A stretch of 64,000 nucleotides of DNA from Agromyces cerinus (GTDB lineage Bacteria; Actinomycetota; Actinomycetes; Actinomycetales; Microbacteriaceae), in NCBI RefSeq assembly GCF_016907835.1, contig NZ_JAFBCT010000001.1, positions 558,001-622,000 on the forward strand, in the 5' to 3' direction. Numbering within the stretch: position 1 is the stretch's first letter; every line of letters starts with the position of its first letter. The translations under genes were made by a program, and so were the position numbers. The notes beneath the pieces were generated by a model, which saw nothing but the letters and a program-made list of their open reading frames with translations, was not told the origin of the DNA and made no database searches. This document shows, one piece after another, positions 1 through 9,800 of the stretch.

Positions 1-1203
1 CTCGGCCTCAACGAGACGCAGGAGTCGAGCCTCGGCCTCGTCTTCCACTACGCGAACGAGCACGGCCTCGCACTGCTCGACCTCGAAGACCTGCGGGCGG
101 TGCTCGCCTACCTCGTGAGCGACGAGGGCAAGCCCGAGCTCGAGGGGCTCGGCGGCCTGTCGAAGGCGACCGTCGGCGTGATCCTGCGGGAACTCATCAC
201 CTTCGCCGACCAGGGCGCCGACGTCTTCTTCGGCGAACCCGAGATCGACACGGCCGAGTTCCTGCGCGTGGCCGCCGACGGCCGCGGCGTCATCAGCCTG
301 CTCGAGGTGCCGGGCGTCGCCGACAAGCCGGCGCTCTACTCCACGTTCCTCATGTGGCTGCTCGCCGACCTCTTCACCGACCTGCCCGAGGTCGGCGACG
401 TCGACCAGCCGAAGCTCGTCTTCTTCTTCGACGAGGCGCACCTGCTCTTCGCCGATGCCTCGAAGGACTTCCTCGCCCAGATCACGCAGACGGTGCGACT
501 CATCCGCTCGAAGGGAGTGGGTGTCTTCTTCGTCACCCAGACCCCGAAGGACGTGCCGGCCGACGTGCTCGCTCAGCTCGGCTCGCGCGTCCAGCACCAG
601 TTGCGCGCCTTCACGCCCGACGACGCGAAGGCGCTGCGCGCGACGGTCTCGACGTATCCGAGGTCGGGCTACGACCTCGAAGAGACGCTCACGATGCTCG
701 GCACGGGCGAGGCGATCGTCACGGTCATGAACGAGAAGGGCGCCCCGAGCCCCGTCGCGTGGACGCGGCTGCGAGCGCCGCAGGCGTCGATGTCGCCGTC
801 GCCCGATGCCGCGATCGATGCGGCCGTCGCTGCATCGCCGCTCACCGCGAAGTACAGCACCGGCATCGACCGCGAGTCGGCGCACGAGATCCTCACGAAG
901 AAGCTCGCGGATGCCGCGGCGAGGGTCGACGCCGAAGAGGCGGCGGCCGCGAAGGCGAAGGCCGATGTCGAGTTCGAGAAGATGCAGGCGAAGATCCGAG
1001 CGGATGCCGCGAAGGCCGACAAGAAGGCGCAGGCCGAGTTCGACCGGCTCATGAAGCAGACCTCGGGCACCTCGCGGTCGCGCTCGCGCTCGTCGCAGTC
1101 GAAGGAGCGGTCGGCGCTCGAGCAGGTGCTCGGCTCGAAGACCACGCAGAACGTGCTGACGAGCGTCATCACCGGCCTCTTCGGCATGGCCAGGCGCAAG
1201 TAG
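1..1203 (+). CDS. HerA-like (DUF853) ATPase, 5'-truncated by window edge
   Basis: The frame is open from the first base, so the start lies upstream; 400 C-terminal residues are visible, ending in TAG. The part seen is the C-terminal half of a HerA/FtsK-type P-loop ATPase of the DUF853 family. A Walker B strand, LVFFFDEAHLLF, lies at about residues 139-150 of the visible part, and a sensor-like strand GVGVFFVTQTP follows. The Walker A motif must be in the missing part. Residues about 290-360 are very rich in Ala, Lys, Asp and Glu and look helical or coiled-coil. A Ser/Arg-rich linker follows and then a short tail. HerA proteins are hexameric DNA-translocating ATPases; the partner and role of DUF853 members are not established, so DNA translocation here is inference from the fold. 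The acetyltransferase gene starts 29 bp downstream. Confidence 0.85.
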   Translation, partial: LGLNETQESSLGLVFHYANEHGLALLDLEDLRAVLAYLVSDEGKPELEGLGGLSKATVGVILRELITFADQGADVFFGEPEIDTAEFLRVAADGRGVISLLEVPGVADKPALYSTFLMWLLADLFTDLPEVGDVDQPKLVFFFDEAHLLFADASKDFLAQITQTVRLIRSKGVGVFFVTQTPKDVPADVLAQLGSRVQHQLRAFTPDDAKALRATVSTYPRSGYDLEETLTMLGTGEAIVTVMNEKGAPSPVAWTRLRAPQASMSPSPDAAIDAAVAASPLTAKYSTGIDRESAHEILTKKLADAAARVDAEEAAAAKAKADVEFEKMQAKIRADAAKADKKAQAEFDRLMKQTSGTSRSRSRSSQSKERSALEQVLGSKTTQNVLTSVITGLFGMARRK

Positions 1204-1232
1204 CGGTCTCGAGCGTGCGGAAGGATGGACGC

Positions 1233-1847
1233 ATGCCCGAGATCCGCCCGTACCGCCCCGCCGACCGCGAGCAGGTCGCGCGGGTCTGCCTGCTGACGGC
1301 GGCCGGCGGCGGGGACGCCACCGGGGTCTACTCCGACGACACCCTGATGCCCGAGGTGTTCGCGCTGCCCTACGTCGAGTACGCGCCGGAGCTCGCCTTC
1401 GTCGTCGCCGATGGCGATCGCGTGCTCGGCTACGTGATCGGGGTCGCCGACACCGCCGCTTTCGCCCGGTGGTGGAAGCGTGAGTGGGGCCCCGCATTCG
1501 CCGCGCGGCATCCGTCGCCCGGTGCCCCGACCGGCCGTGAGCCGGCCTTCACCGAGGCGCAGCTCATCGAGGCGGGCACCTCGCCCGATCGCATGCTCAT
1601 CGCCGAACTCGCCGAGTACCCGGCGCACCTGCACATCGACCTCCTCCCCGAACTGCAGGGCCGGGGGTTCGGGCGCCGCCTCATCGAGACGCTGCGAGCC
1701 GCCCTCGCCGAACGGGGCGTGCCGGGGGTGCACCTCGGCATGGACGCCGCGAACACCGGCGCGCGTCAGTTCTACGACCGGCTCGGATTCCACGAACTGC
1801 CGTCGAGCCGCGCCGATTCGCCGCTGCTCGGCATCGCGACGCGCTGA
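1233..1847 (+). CDS. GNAT-family N-acetyltransferase
   Basis: Encodes 204 residues with the GNAT fold that transfers an acetyl group from acetyl-CoA to an amine. The CoA pyrophosphate loop LQGRGFGRRL sits at residues 141-150 and the C-terminal NTGARQFYDRLGF motif at about 174-186, where the Tyr usually acts as general acid. An insert at residues about 75-125 before the central strands makes the protein somewhat longer than a minimal GNAT; similar inserts occur in GNATs related to sugar-modifying or O-GlcNAcase-associated members. The ATG was chosen because AAGGATG precedes it with good spacing and because homology starts at once (PEIRPYRPAD). The frame is open far upstream, but that part is antisense-like shadow coding over the HerA gene. 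The acetylated substrate cannot be told from sequence. Confidence 0.85.
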   Translation: MPEIRPYRPADREQVARVCLLTAAGGGDATGVYSDDTLMPEVFALPYVEYAPELAFVVADGDRVLGYVIGVADTAAFARWWKREWGPAFAARHPSPGAPTGREPAFTEAQLIEAGTSPDRMLIAELAEYPAHLHIDLLPELQGRGFGRRLIETLRAALAERGVPGVHLGMDAANTGARQFYDRLGFHELPSSRADSPLLGIATR

Positions 1848-1969
1848 TCTCAGCCCGAACCTGCCGGGAGCCCGAATAAAACCGGTGGTCGGTGCTGGCG
1901 GCGTCGGGCGACGGCGGGCTACGGTCGGCACAGGATGTCACCGAGCGATGCCGGTCCGAAGGGAGCACC

Positions 1970-3220
1970 ATGCTGGCAGCAACCGCCCCATCGACGAGAA
2001 CCGAGCTGCGCGGACAGCTCGGCCAGGTGCTGCTGGCGACGCTCGCGTCGACGGTCGGGTTCTGGGCGTGGATGGTCATCGCGCCGTTGCAGAAGACCTA
2101 CGCGACCGAACTCGGACTCGACGAGGGTCAGATCTCGCTCATGCTGGCCACCCCCGTGCTCGTCGGCGCACTCGGCCGCGTCGTCGTCGGCGCGTTCACC
2201 GACCGGTTCGGCGGCCGAAAGATGTTCACCTTCGTGCTGCTCGGTTCCGTTCCGGCTGTGTTGCTCGTCGCCCTCGCGGGTGAGCTGAAGAGCTTCCCGC
2301 TGCTCGTGGTGGCCGGGTTCTACCTGGGCGTGGCCGGCACGATCTTCGCCGTCGGCGTGCCGTTCTCGAGCGCATGGTACGAGCCGTCGAAGCGGGGATT
2401 CGCGACCGGCGTCTTCGGCGTGGGCATGATCGGCACGGCGATCTCGGCCTTCGCCACGCCCCGACTGGCCGAGAGCATCGGCTACCTGCCGACCCACTTG
2501 CTGCTCGCCGCCATCATGGTGGCGATGGCCGTCGTCGTGTGGTTCTTCCTTCGCGACTCACCCGTCTGGGAGCCGAGCCGTCAGCGGCTGATCCCCAAGG
2601 TCATGGGGGCGCTGCGGCTGCGCGTCACGTGGGAGATGTCGTTCCTCTACGCGATCGTCTTCGGCGGCTTCGTCGCGTTCTCGACCTTCCTGCCGAAGTA
2701 CCTGACCACGATCTACCCCGACGACGTCGATCCCGTGGGTGCCGGCACCCGTACCGCGCTGTTCGCGGCGGCGGCGGTCGTCGCGCGGCCGATCGGCGGC
2801 GTGCTCTCCGACAAGGTGGGGCCGAAGATCATCTCGCTCATCTCGCTCGCCGGCATCGTGTCGCTCGCGTACGTCGTCGGCCAGCAGCCTCCCGAGGGCA
2901 TCCTCACCGGCGCCACGTTCATCGCCATGGCCGCGGCGATGGGCCTCGGCATGGGCGCGGTCTTCGCCTGGGTCGGGCCGTCGACGCCGAAGGACAAGGT
3001 CGGTGCCGTCACGGGTGTCGTGGCTGCGGCGGGCGGTCTCGGGGGTTACTTCCCGCCGCTCGTGATGGGTGCCACCTACAACCCGGAGACCATGTCGTAC
3101 TCGCTCGGACTGTGGCTGCTCGTGCTGGTCGGCGCGTTCGCGCTCGTCGTGGCCGGCATGCTGCGCGACGCGAGGCCCGGCGCCGGCGACGGTGCTGCGT
3201 CGTCCGCGCGCCTGCAGTGA
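1970..3220 (+). CDS. narK: NarK-type nitrate/nitrite MFS transporter
   Basis: A 416-residue major facilitator protein with about 12 hydrophobic segments. The cytoplasmic loop between the second and third segments reads GAFTDRFGGRK, the MFS loop motif. Two glycine-rich stretches, GVFGVGMIGTAISAF (about 148-162) and VAAAGGLGGYFPPL (about 351-364), correspond to the paired nitrate signature helices of NarK proteins. NarK transporters import nitrate and/or exchange it for nitrite at the cytoplasmic membrane. The gene faces narGHJI across a small convergent gene, which supports nitrate as substrate. An upstream GTG/TTG extension in the same frame exists; ATG 1970 is preferred because GGGAG lies 5-6 bases before it and the MFS fold begins soon after. 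Whether it is an antiporter or proton symporter cannot be told here. Confidence 0.9.
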   Translation: MLAATAPSTRTELRGQLGQVLLATLASTVGFWAWMVIAPLQKTYATELGLDEGQISLMLATPVLVGALGRVVVGAFTDRFGGRKMFTFVLLGSVPAVLLVALAGELKSFPLLVVAGFYLGVAGTIFAVGVPFSSAWYEPSKRGFATGVFGVGMIGTAISAFATPRLAESIGYLPTHLLLAAIMVAMAVVVWFFLRDSPVWEPSRQRLIPKVMGALRLRVTWEMSFLYAIVFGGFVAFSTFLPKYLTTIYPDDVDPVGAGTRTALFAAAAVVARPIGGVLSDKVGPKIISLISLAGIVSLAYVVGQQPPEGILTGATFIAMAAAMGLGMGAVFAWVGPSTPKDKVGAVTGVVAAAGGLGGYFPPLVMGATYNPETMSYSLGLWLLVLVGAFALVVAGMLRDARPGAGDGAASSARLQ

Positions 3221-3255
3221 TGCAGCGCCCCGAAGCGTTCGTGCACCGAGTCGCT

Positions 3256-3684
3256 TCAGTCGGCTGCGGCGTGCGGCAACTCGAACGTGCGCCCCTGCAC
3301 CTCGGTGGGCCTGATGCGCACCCAGCGATCCTTCTGTTCGGGCGCCCAGGGACTGATGCCCAGTCGTTCGGCTTCGGCGACCTCGCCCTGGCGGTCGAAC
3401 TCCGCAGCCTCGCCCTTGACGACGACGCTGAACGCGTCGGTCTCGGTGACACCGTCGATCTGGAAGGCGACACGGTGCCGGATCGTGAGCTCGAGCAACT
3501 TCGTACCCGCCGCGGTGCGGAAGACGATGGAGCCACCGTCGACGGCGTGGTTCACGGGGAAGATGTCGACCTCATCTGCGGCTGCTGCGGCGAGACGACC
3601 GTATGGGGCCTCCCTGATGAGCTGCCAGCACTCCTCCTCCGAAAGCGATCGCGTCGGAGTCCGACCGTTGACGTCTTGGTCCAT
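3256..3684 (-). CDS. Pyridoxamine 5'-phosphate oxidase-like FMN-binding-fold protein
   Basis: Encodes 142 residues with the split-barrel flavin-binding fold: GRLAAAAADEVDIFPVNHAVDGGSIVFRT-type strand order at residues about 29-58 (seen in pieces), followed by a KLLELTIRHRVAFQIDGV strand-helix that is typical of small PNPOx-like proteins. The central VNH motif and the acidic tail EAERLGISPWAPEQKDRW resemble the actinobacterial flavin/F420-binding subgroup. The cofactor and reaction are not known. It lies 39 bp after narI on the same strand and could be co-transcribed with the nitrate reductase operon, and it converges with narK, ending 35 bp away. No catalytic residue can be assigned with confidence. 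Confidence 0.8.
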   Translation of the reverse strand: MDQDVNGRTPTRSLSEEECWQLIREAPYGRLAAAAADEVDIFPVNHAVDGGSIVFRTAAGTKLLELTIRHRVAFQIDGVTETDAFSVVVKGEAAEFDRQGEVAEAERLGISPWAPEQKDRWVRIRPTEVQGRTFELPHAAAD

Positions 3685-3723
3685 GGTCGGAGTCTACTCG
3701 CGAAGGGCGCCGCAGCGACGGGG

Positions 3724-4482
3724 TCAGAGCTTGTGCAGTCGCTTCTCGTCGGGCTGCTCGATGCCCTCCCAGCCGCGGCGGGTGGGGCGCCCGGGGCGCG
3801 TCGCGTCGCGCGAGCGGTAGACGATGTACGGGCGGAACAGGTAACCCACCGGTGCCGAGAACACGTGCACGAGTCGCGTGAACGGCCAGAGCGCGAAGAG
3901 CGCCGTCGCGCACAGCACGTGCAGCTGGAACATCAGCGGCACGTCGGCCATGAGCTCGGGCTGCGGCTGCAGCAGGATGAGGCTCCGCATCCACGGACCC
4001 ACGGTGCCCCGGTACTCGTAGCCCGGCCCGAACACCTGGTACATGATCGTGGCGATCGAGCCGAAGAGCAGGGTCGCCCCGAGGAACACGTACATGACCT
4101 TGTCCATGGCGGTCGTCGCGAGGAAGACGGCATTCGTCGTGCGTCGTCGATACACGAGGATCGCGAGCCCGGCCACGGTGAAGACGGCCGCGATCGTGCC
4201 GAGCGTCGTCGCGCCGAGGTGGTACATGTGCTCGTCGATGCCGATCGCGTACAGCCACTCGCGCGGGATGAGCAGCCCGACGATGTGCCCGGCGAGCACG
4301 AACAGGATTCCGAGGTGGAACATGGGCGAGCCCCAGCGCAGCAGGCGGTTCTCGTACACCTGGCTCGACCGGGTGGTCCAGCCGAACTGGTCGTAGCGGT
4401 ACCGCCAGATGTGGCCGACCACGAACACGGCGAACGCCGCATAGGGGAAGGCGACCCACAACAGGATGTCCAGCGCGTTCAC
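3724..4482 (-). CDS. narI: Respiratory nitrate reductase gamma subunit (cytochrome b)
   Basis: A 252-residue membrane protein with five predicted helices. NarI anchors NarGH to the cytoplasmic membrane, takes electrons from menaquinol at the outer face and passes them through two b hemes. Histidines in suitable helices are present: VVGHIWRYRYD near the first helix, FHLGILFVLAGHIVG in the second, and FQLHVLCATALF with FTRLVHVF in the last helix, matching the four axial ligands of the family. The GTG start at 4482 overlaps the narJ stop by GTGA and is preceded by a near-perfect AAGGAGGT; the longer upstream frame is rejected for that reason. Residues after about 225 form a basic cytoplasmic tail rich in Arg. 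It is the fourth gene of narGHJI. Confidence 0.95.
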   Translation of the reverse strand: MNALDILLWVAFPYAAFAVFVVGHIWRYRYDQFGWTTRSSQVYENRLLRWGSPMFHLGILFVLAGHIVGLLIPREWLYAIGIDEHMYHLGATTLGTIAAVFTVAGLAILVYRRRTTNAVFLATTAMDKVMYVFLGATLLFGSIATIMYQVFGPGYEYRGTVGPWMRSLILLQPQPELMADVPLMFQLHVLCATALFALWPFTRLVHVFSAPVGYLFRPYIVYRSRDATRPGRPTRRGWEGIEQPDEKRLHKL

Positions 4483-5243
4483 ACCCGCACCTCCTTGTTC
4501 CCGGCCCCGCCGGGGGCGAAGGGTTCGAGATTGCCGAGGAAGGTCGGCGCCCCGAAGCTGAGGCCCACGGTCTCGGTCGGCGGCCCCTCGTTGACGAGGG
4601 CGAGCATCCGCTCGCGAGCGGCCTCGTCGATCTCGGGGAGCGACAGGCACACGGCCTCGACGATCGAGGCCCAGGGGCTCTGCTGCGAGAGCAGCGCGGC
4701 CCGGAGCACCTCGATGCCGTCGCGGTGCGCTGCGAGCAGCTGTTCGGCCACTGGCGACTCGCTGACCGCCGAGAACTCGAGCACCGCCGGGAGGAAGTCG
4801 GGCAGCTCATCGGCGTCGAACTCCCAGCCCGCCGCCCGGTACGCGTCGAGGAACGTCACGAGCGCGGTGCCGCGCTTGCGGGTGTCGCCCGCCGCGTAGT
4901 AGCTGAGGTACAGGCAGCTCTTGCGCTTCAGGTCGAACGTCACGACGTACTGCTGCGCGAGACGCTCGGGGCCCGCGGCATCCGCTGCCTCCATGAACGT
5001 CGTGAATGCCGCCTCGATCGGGCCGGGAAGCGGGTCGGGCGCGCCGTCGTCGGCCTGTCGAAGGGATGCCGCGAGCCGCGGCATCCGCTCATGGAAGGCG
5101 GCATCGGGGTAGTCGAGCAGGAGCGAGGCGATCATGTGCGTGCGGGCCCGCTGCTCGGCGTTCAGGGCGAGCGGATGCAGCGGCTCCGGCATGTTCCGCA
5201 GCTGGATCTGCGGTCGCAACCGAGGACTCGACGCGCTGCTCAT
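4479..5243 (-). CDS. narJ: Nitrate reductase assembly chaperone NarJ
   Basis: A 254-residue member of the NarJ/TorD all-helical chaperone family. NarJ binds apo-NarG in the cytoplasm, helps load the molybdenum cofactor and the FeS0 cluster, and prevents premature membrane attachment; it is not part of the final enzyme. The family's central ELPDFLPAVLEFSA segment and the upstream YVVTFDLKRKSCLYLSYY segment are both present. The ATG at 5243 overlaps the narH stop by ATGA and the gene ends in a GTGA overlap with narI, so the three genes are almost surely translationally coupled. The frame is open further upstream, inside narH, but that part has no family similarity. About 20 N-terminal residues before the first helix (MSSASSPRLRPQIQ) are low in structure. 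Confidence 0.95.
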   Translation of the reverse strand: MSSASSPRLRPQIQLRNMPEPLHPLALNAEQRARTHMIASLLLDYPDAAFHERMPRLAASLRQADDGAPDPLPGPIEAAFTTFMEAADAAGPERLAQQYVVTFDLKRKSCLYLSYYAAGDTRKRGTALVTFLDAYRAAGWEFDADELPDFLPAVLEFSAVSESPVAEQLLAAHRDGIEVLRAALLSQQSPWASIVEAVCLSLPEIDEAARERMLALVNEGPPTETVGLSFGAPTFLGNLEPFAPGGAGNKEVRV

Positions 5244-6883
5244 TCCCGGTCCTTCCCGGTCGGCGGGAACAGGCCCTGCGGCGAGCCGTTGCCGTCCCAG
5301 TTCAGCAGGTTCACCCGGCCGGGCGTCGACGGCCGGTCGGAGGTCTGGCGGTTCTTCAGCACGTGGAAGTTCTCGACCGCCACCGGCACCTCGCCGCCGC
5401 TCGCGGCGCCGAACGGCCCGCCGCCGCCCATGCCGGGCCCGCCGTCGTAGTCGAGCGAGCACGCGATCTCCTCGAGCTCGGCGGCTTGCTCGGTGTGCGC
5501 GCTCGGGATGACGTAGCGATCCTCGTACTTCGCGATCGCGAGCAGTCGGTACATCTCCTCGATCTCGGTGCCGGTCATGCCGACGGCCGTCGCGATCTCC
5601 TCGTCGCGGCCCTCGCCGAGGTTGATGCCGCGCATGTACGACCTCATGGCCGCGAGCCGGCGAAGCACTCCGTCGACCGGCGCGACATCACCCGCCGTGA
5701 AGAGCCCGGCGAGGTACTCGATCGGGATGCGCAGCTTCTCGATCGCGGCGAACAGCGTCGGTGCGTCCTCACCATCGTTGCCGCTGCTCGCGACGACGTC
5801 GACGACGGGGGAGAGCGGCGGGATGTACCAGACCATCGGCATCGTGCGGTACTCGGGATGCAGCGGCAGCGCGACCTTGTAGTCGTTGATGAGCCGCCAG
5901 ATGGGGCTGGCCTGGGCCGCCTCGATCCAGTCCTCGGGGATGCCCTCTGCTCGCGCGGCCTCGACGACGGCCGGGTCGTGCGGGTCGAGGAACACCGAGC
6001 GCTGCGCGTCGAGCAGGTCCTTCTCGTCTTTCACGGCGGCGGCCTTGGCGACCCGATCGGCGTCGTAGAGCACGAGCCCCAGGTAGCGCAGCCGCCCCAC
6101 GCAGGTCTCGGAGCACACCGTCGGCAGGCCGACCTCGAGCCGCGGATAGCAGAGCGTGCATTTCTCGGCCTTGCCGGTCTTGTGGTTGAAGTAGACCTTC
6201 TTGTAGGGGCACCCGGTCACGCACATCCGCCAGCCGCGGCACGCGTCCTGGTCGACGAGCACGATGCCGTCCTCGGCTCGCTTGTACATGGCTCCCGAGG
6301 GGCAGGATGCCACGCACGAGGGGTTCAGGCAGTGCTCGCAGATGCGCGGCAGGTAGAACATGAACGTCTTCTCGAACTCGGTCGTGACGTGCTCGCTCAT
6401 GTGCTTGAGGATCGGGTCGTCGGCCATGGTCTCCTCGGCACCGCCGAGGTTGTCGTCCCAGTTCGCCGACCACTCGATCTTCATGTCCCGGCCGTCGATG
6501 AGGCTCTTGGGCTTCGCGACCGGCGTGTGCTCGCCCGCGGGGGCGTTCAGCAGCATGTCGTACTCGTACGTCCACGGCTCGTAGTAGTCGTGGATCTCGG
6601 GCAGTTTCGGGTTCGAGAAGATGCGGGCGAACTTCGAGAGGCGGCCGCCCGCCTTGAGGCTCAGCCGACCGCGCTTGTTGCGCACCCAGCCGCCCTGCCA
6701 CTTCTCCTGGTCTTCGTAGCCGCGGGGGTAGCCGATGCCCGGCCTCGTCTCGACGTTGTTGAACCACACGTACTCGACGCCCGAGCGATTCGTCCAGGCC
6801 TGCTTGCAGGTGACACTGCAGGTGTGGCATCCGATGCACTTGTCGAGATTCATCACCATCGACATCTGGGCCATGACCTTCAT
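5240..6883 (-). CDS. narH: Respiratory nitrate reductase beta subunit (iron-sulfur)
   Basis: A 547-residue electron-transfer subunit. Four cysteine groups are visible: CIGCHTCSVTC at residues 16-26, CEHCLNPSCVASCPSG, CRGWRMCVTGCPYKK and CTLCYPRLEVGLPTVC. In the third group Trp replaces a Cys, the usual NarH arrangement that gives one [3Fe-4S] cluster beside three [4Fe-4S] clusters. NarH passes electrons from NarI heme to NarG. The ATG at 6883 shares one base with the narG stop (TGATG) and has AGGAGGT upstream. The far longer open frame upstream is a shadow within narG. Length fits the family's 480-560 range, and the gene is second in narGHJI. Confidence 0.97.
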   Translation of the reverse strand: MKVMAQMSMVMNLDKCIGCHTCSVTCKQAWTNRSGVEYVWFNNVETRPGIGYPRGYEDQEKWQGGWVRNKRGRLSLKAGGRLSKFARIFSNPKLPEIHDYYEPWTYEYDMLLNAPAGEHTPVAKPKSLIDGRDMKIEWSANWDDNLGGAEETMADDPILKHMSEHVTTEFEKTFMFYLPRICEHCLNPSCVASCPSGAMYKRAEDGIVLVDQDACRGWRMCVTGCPYKKVYFNHKTGKAEKCTLCYPRLEVGLPTVCSETCVGRLRYLGLVLYDADRVAKAAAVKDEKDLLDAQRSVFLDPHDPAVVEAARAEGIPEDWIEAAQASPIWRLINDYKVALPLHPEYRTMPMVWYIPPLSPVVDVVASSGNDGEDAPTLFAAIEKLRIPIEYLAGLFTAGDVAPVDGVLRRLAAMRSYMRGINLGEGRDEEIATAVGMTGTEIEEMYRLLAIAKYEDRYVIPSAHTEQAAELEEIACSLDYDGGPGMGGGGPFGAASGGEVPVAVENFHVLKNRQTSDRPSTPGRVNLLNWDGNGSPQGLFPPTGKDRE

Positions 6884-9800
6884 CAGTACTCGACCTCCTG
6901 GCTGCGGCGGCGGATCACGGTGACCTCGTCTCTCTGGTTCCCGGTCGGACCGAGGTAGTTGAACGCGAACGACAACTGCGCGTAGCCGCCGATCAGGTGG
7001 CTCGGTTTCAGGAGCACCCTGGTGAGCGAGTTGTGGATGCCGCCGCGCAGGCCGCTCGTCTCCGTGCGGGGCACATCGACCGTGCGATCCTTCGCGTGGT
7101 ACATGAACACCGTGCCCTCGGGCATGCGGTGCGAGACGATCGCCCGGGCGACGACGACGCCGTTCCGGTTGTACGACTCGATCCACTCGTTGTCGCGCAC
7201 GCCGATCTTCGCGGCGTCCTGCGGGCTCATCCAGATCGTCGGGCCGCCGCGCGAGAGCGAGAGCATGAACAGGTTGTCCTGGTACTCGGAGTGGATCGAC
7301 CACTTCGAGTGCGGCGTGAGGTAGCGAACCGCGACCTCGGCATGACCGGCCGAACCGGGTGCGCCCGTCGGCTCGGTCGAACCGACCCGCGCATCGCCGT
7401 AGAGCCGGTGCAGGTCGAGCGGCGGGCGATAGACCGGCAGGTTCTCGCCGAGCTCCGACATCCAGTCATGGTCGAGGAAGAAGTGCATGCGACCGGTGAG
7501 CGTGTGCCACGGCTTCTTGTGCTCGACGTTCACGGTGAAGGCGCTGTAGCGGCGACCGCCGTGCTCGGAGCCCGACCACTCGGGCGAGGTGATGACGCTC
7601 ACCGGCCGCGACTGCACGTCGGGGAACGTGATGCGCGACCCCTCGTGGTCGACGGCGAGGCTTGCGAGCTCCTGCCCCGTGCGCTGCTCGAGCTGGCGGA
7701 AGCCCTGCACCGCGAGCCGGCCGTTGGTCGTGCCCGACAGGGCGAGGATCAGCTCGCAGACCCGCACATCGGTGTCGAGGCGTACGGCGCCGATGTTCGG
7801 ACCCGAGGTCACGACGCCGTTCGACGCCTTCAGCAACTCGACCTCAGGCGTGGGGTCGAACGTGATGCCCTTCGTGACCATGCCGAGCTTCGCGGCGAGC
7901 GGGCCGAGCGAGCCGAGCTTCGCGGCGAGCGCGGGGTAGTCGCGCTCGACCACGACGAGCTTCGGCATCGTCACCCCGGGCACTGGCGGCAGGTCGTCGC
8001 GCACCGTGCCGTGCGGCGTGGCCATCGCGTCGGGGGTGTCGTGCATGAGCGGTGCGGCGACGAGGTCGTGGCGAACCCCGAGATGCTGCACCGCCATCTC
8101 GCTCATCCGCGCGGCGAGCGCGTGGAAGATGTCGAAGTCCGTCTTCGTCTGCCACGGCGGCTTGATGGCCGGATTGAACGAGTGCACGAACGGGTGCATG
8201 TCGGTCGACGACAGGTCGTGCTTCTCGTACCAGGTGGCTGCGGGGAACACGATGTCGCTGAACAGCGTCGTCGACGTCATGCGGAAGTCGGTCGTGACGA
8301 GCAGGTCGAGCTTGCCGATCGGGGCGTCGTCGCGCCACACCATGTCGCGCGGGCGGCGGTCGTCCTCGGCCTCGGGCGCCCGCACCGCGGCATCCGTGCC
8401 CAGCAGGTGCTTCAGGAAGTACTCATTGCCCTTGCCGGAGGAGCCGAGGATGTTGGCGCGCCAGACGTTCAGCACGCGCGGGAAGTTCTCGGGTGCGTCG
8501 GGATCCTCGACCGCGTAGTGCAGCGAACCGTCGGCGAGGCTGTCGATCACGTACTGCGCGGGCTCCTTGCCTGCCGCCTTCGCGTCGTCGACGAGGTCGA
8601 GCGGGTTGCGGTCGAACGTCGGATAGCTCGGCATCCAGCCGCGCTTGGCCGACTCGACGAGGCAGTCGGCCGTCGTGCGCCCCTCGAAGAGTCCCTTCGC
8701 GAGCGGTGAGGCGAGCTGGTCTGCGGGCAGCCCGTCGTAGCGCCACTGGTCGGTGGCGAGGTACCAGAACGCGGTGCCGATCATGTTGCGGGCGGGGCGC
8801 ACCCAGTCGGCGGCGCTCGAGTACTGGTTGTAACCGGTGAGCGGGCGTACCTTCTCCTGGCCGACGTAGTGCGCCCAACCGCCGCCGTTGACCCCTTGGC
8901 ATCCGGTCATCGTGGTCAGCGCGAGGAACGTGCGGTAGATCGTGTCGGAGTGGAACCAGTGGTTCGTGCCTGCGCCCATGAGGATCATCGAGCGACCGCC
9001 CGACCGCTCCGCGTTGTCGGCGAACTCCCGGCCGATGCGCTCGGCCTTCGCGGCCGGCACGCTCGTGATCTCCTCCTGCCAGGCCGGAGTGCCGGGGGAG
9101 CTCGCATCGTCGTAGCCGGTCGGCCACTCGCCAGGAAGCCCCTCGCGGCCGACGCCGTACTGCGCCAGCAGCAGGTCGAAGACCGTCGTCACCGTCTTGC
9201 CTGCGACATGCGCGACGGGCACACCGCGACGGACCGAACCCGCCCCGCCCTCGTGCTCGGCACCGACCTCTGGGGCGATATCGAAGCGAGGCAGGTCGAC
9301 TGCGACCGACGCCCCCTTCCAGACCGCGCCGTCGGCGACCGAGAGCAGCGGGTCGACGTCACCGAGGTCCAGGTTCCAGTGGCCCTCGTCATCGGCACCG
9401 AAGCGGTGGCCGAGCGATCCGTTCGGCACGATGGGCTCGCTCTGCTGATTGAGCAGCACCGTCTTGAACTCGGCGTTCGCAACGCGCGCCCCGAAGCCCC
9501 CGAGGTCGCTGGCCGTGAGGAACTTGCCCGGCACCCACGCGTCACCCCGCTCCTCGAGTGCGATCAGGTACGGGGCATCCGCATACTGCTTGAGGTAACT
9601 CTCGAAGCGCGGCGTACGGCGGTCGACGAGGAACTCCTTCAGGATCACGTGGCCCATCGCCATCGCCAGCGCGCCGTCGGTGCCGGGGTGCGGGGCGAGC
9701 CATTCGTCGGCGAACTTCGTGTTGTCGGCGTAGTCGGGCGAGACCGTGATGACCTTCTGGCCCCGGTATCGCGCCTCGGTCATGAAGTGCGCGTCGGGCG

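Noticed and set aside
2374..4899. An 841-codon plus-strand open frame across narK, the flavin-fold gene, narI and narJ
   Set aside because: It overlaps four genes with firm family motifs and shows only basic low-complexity sequence.
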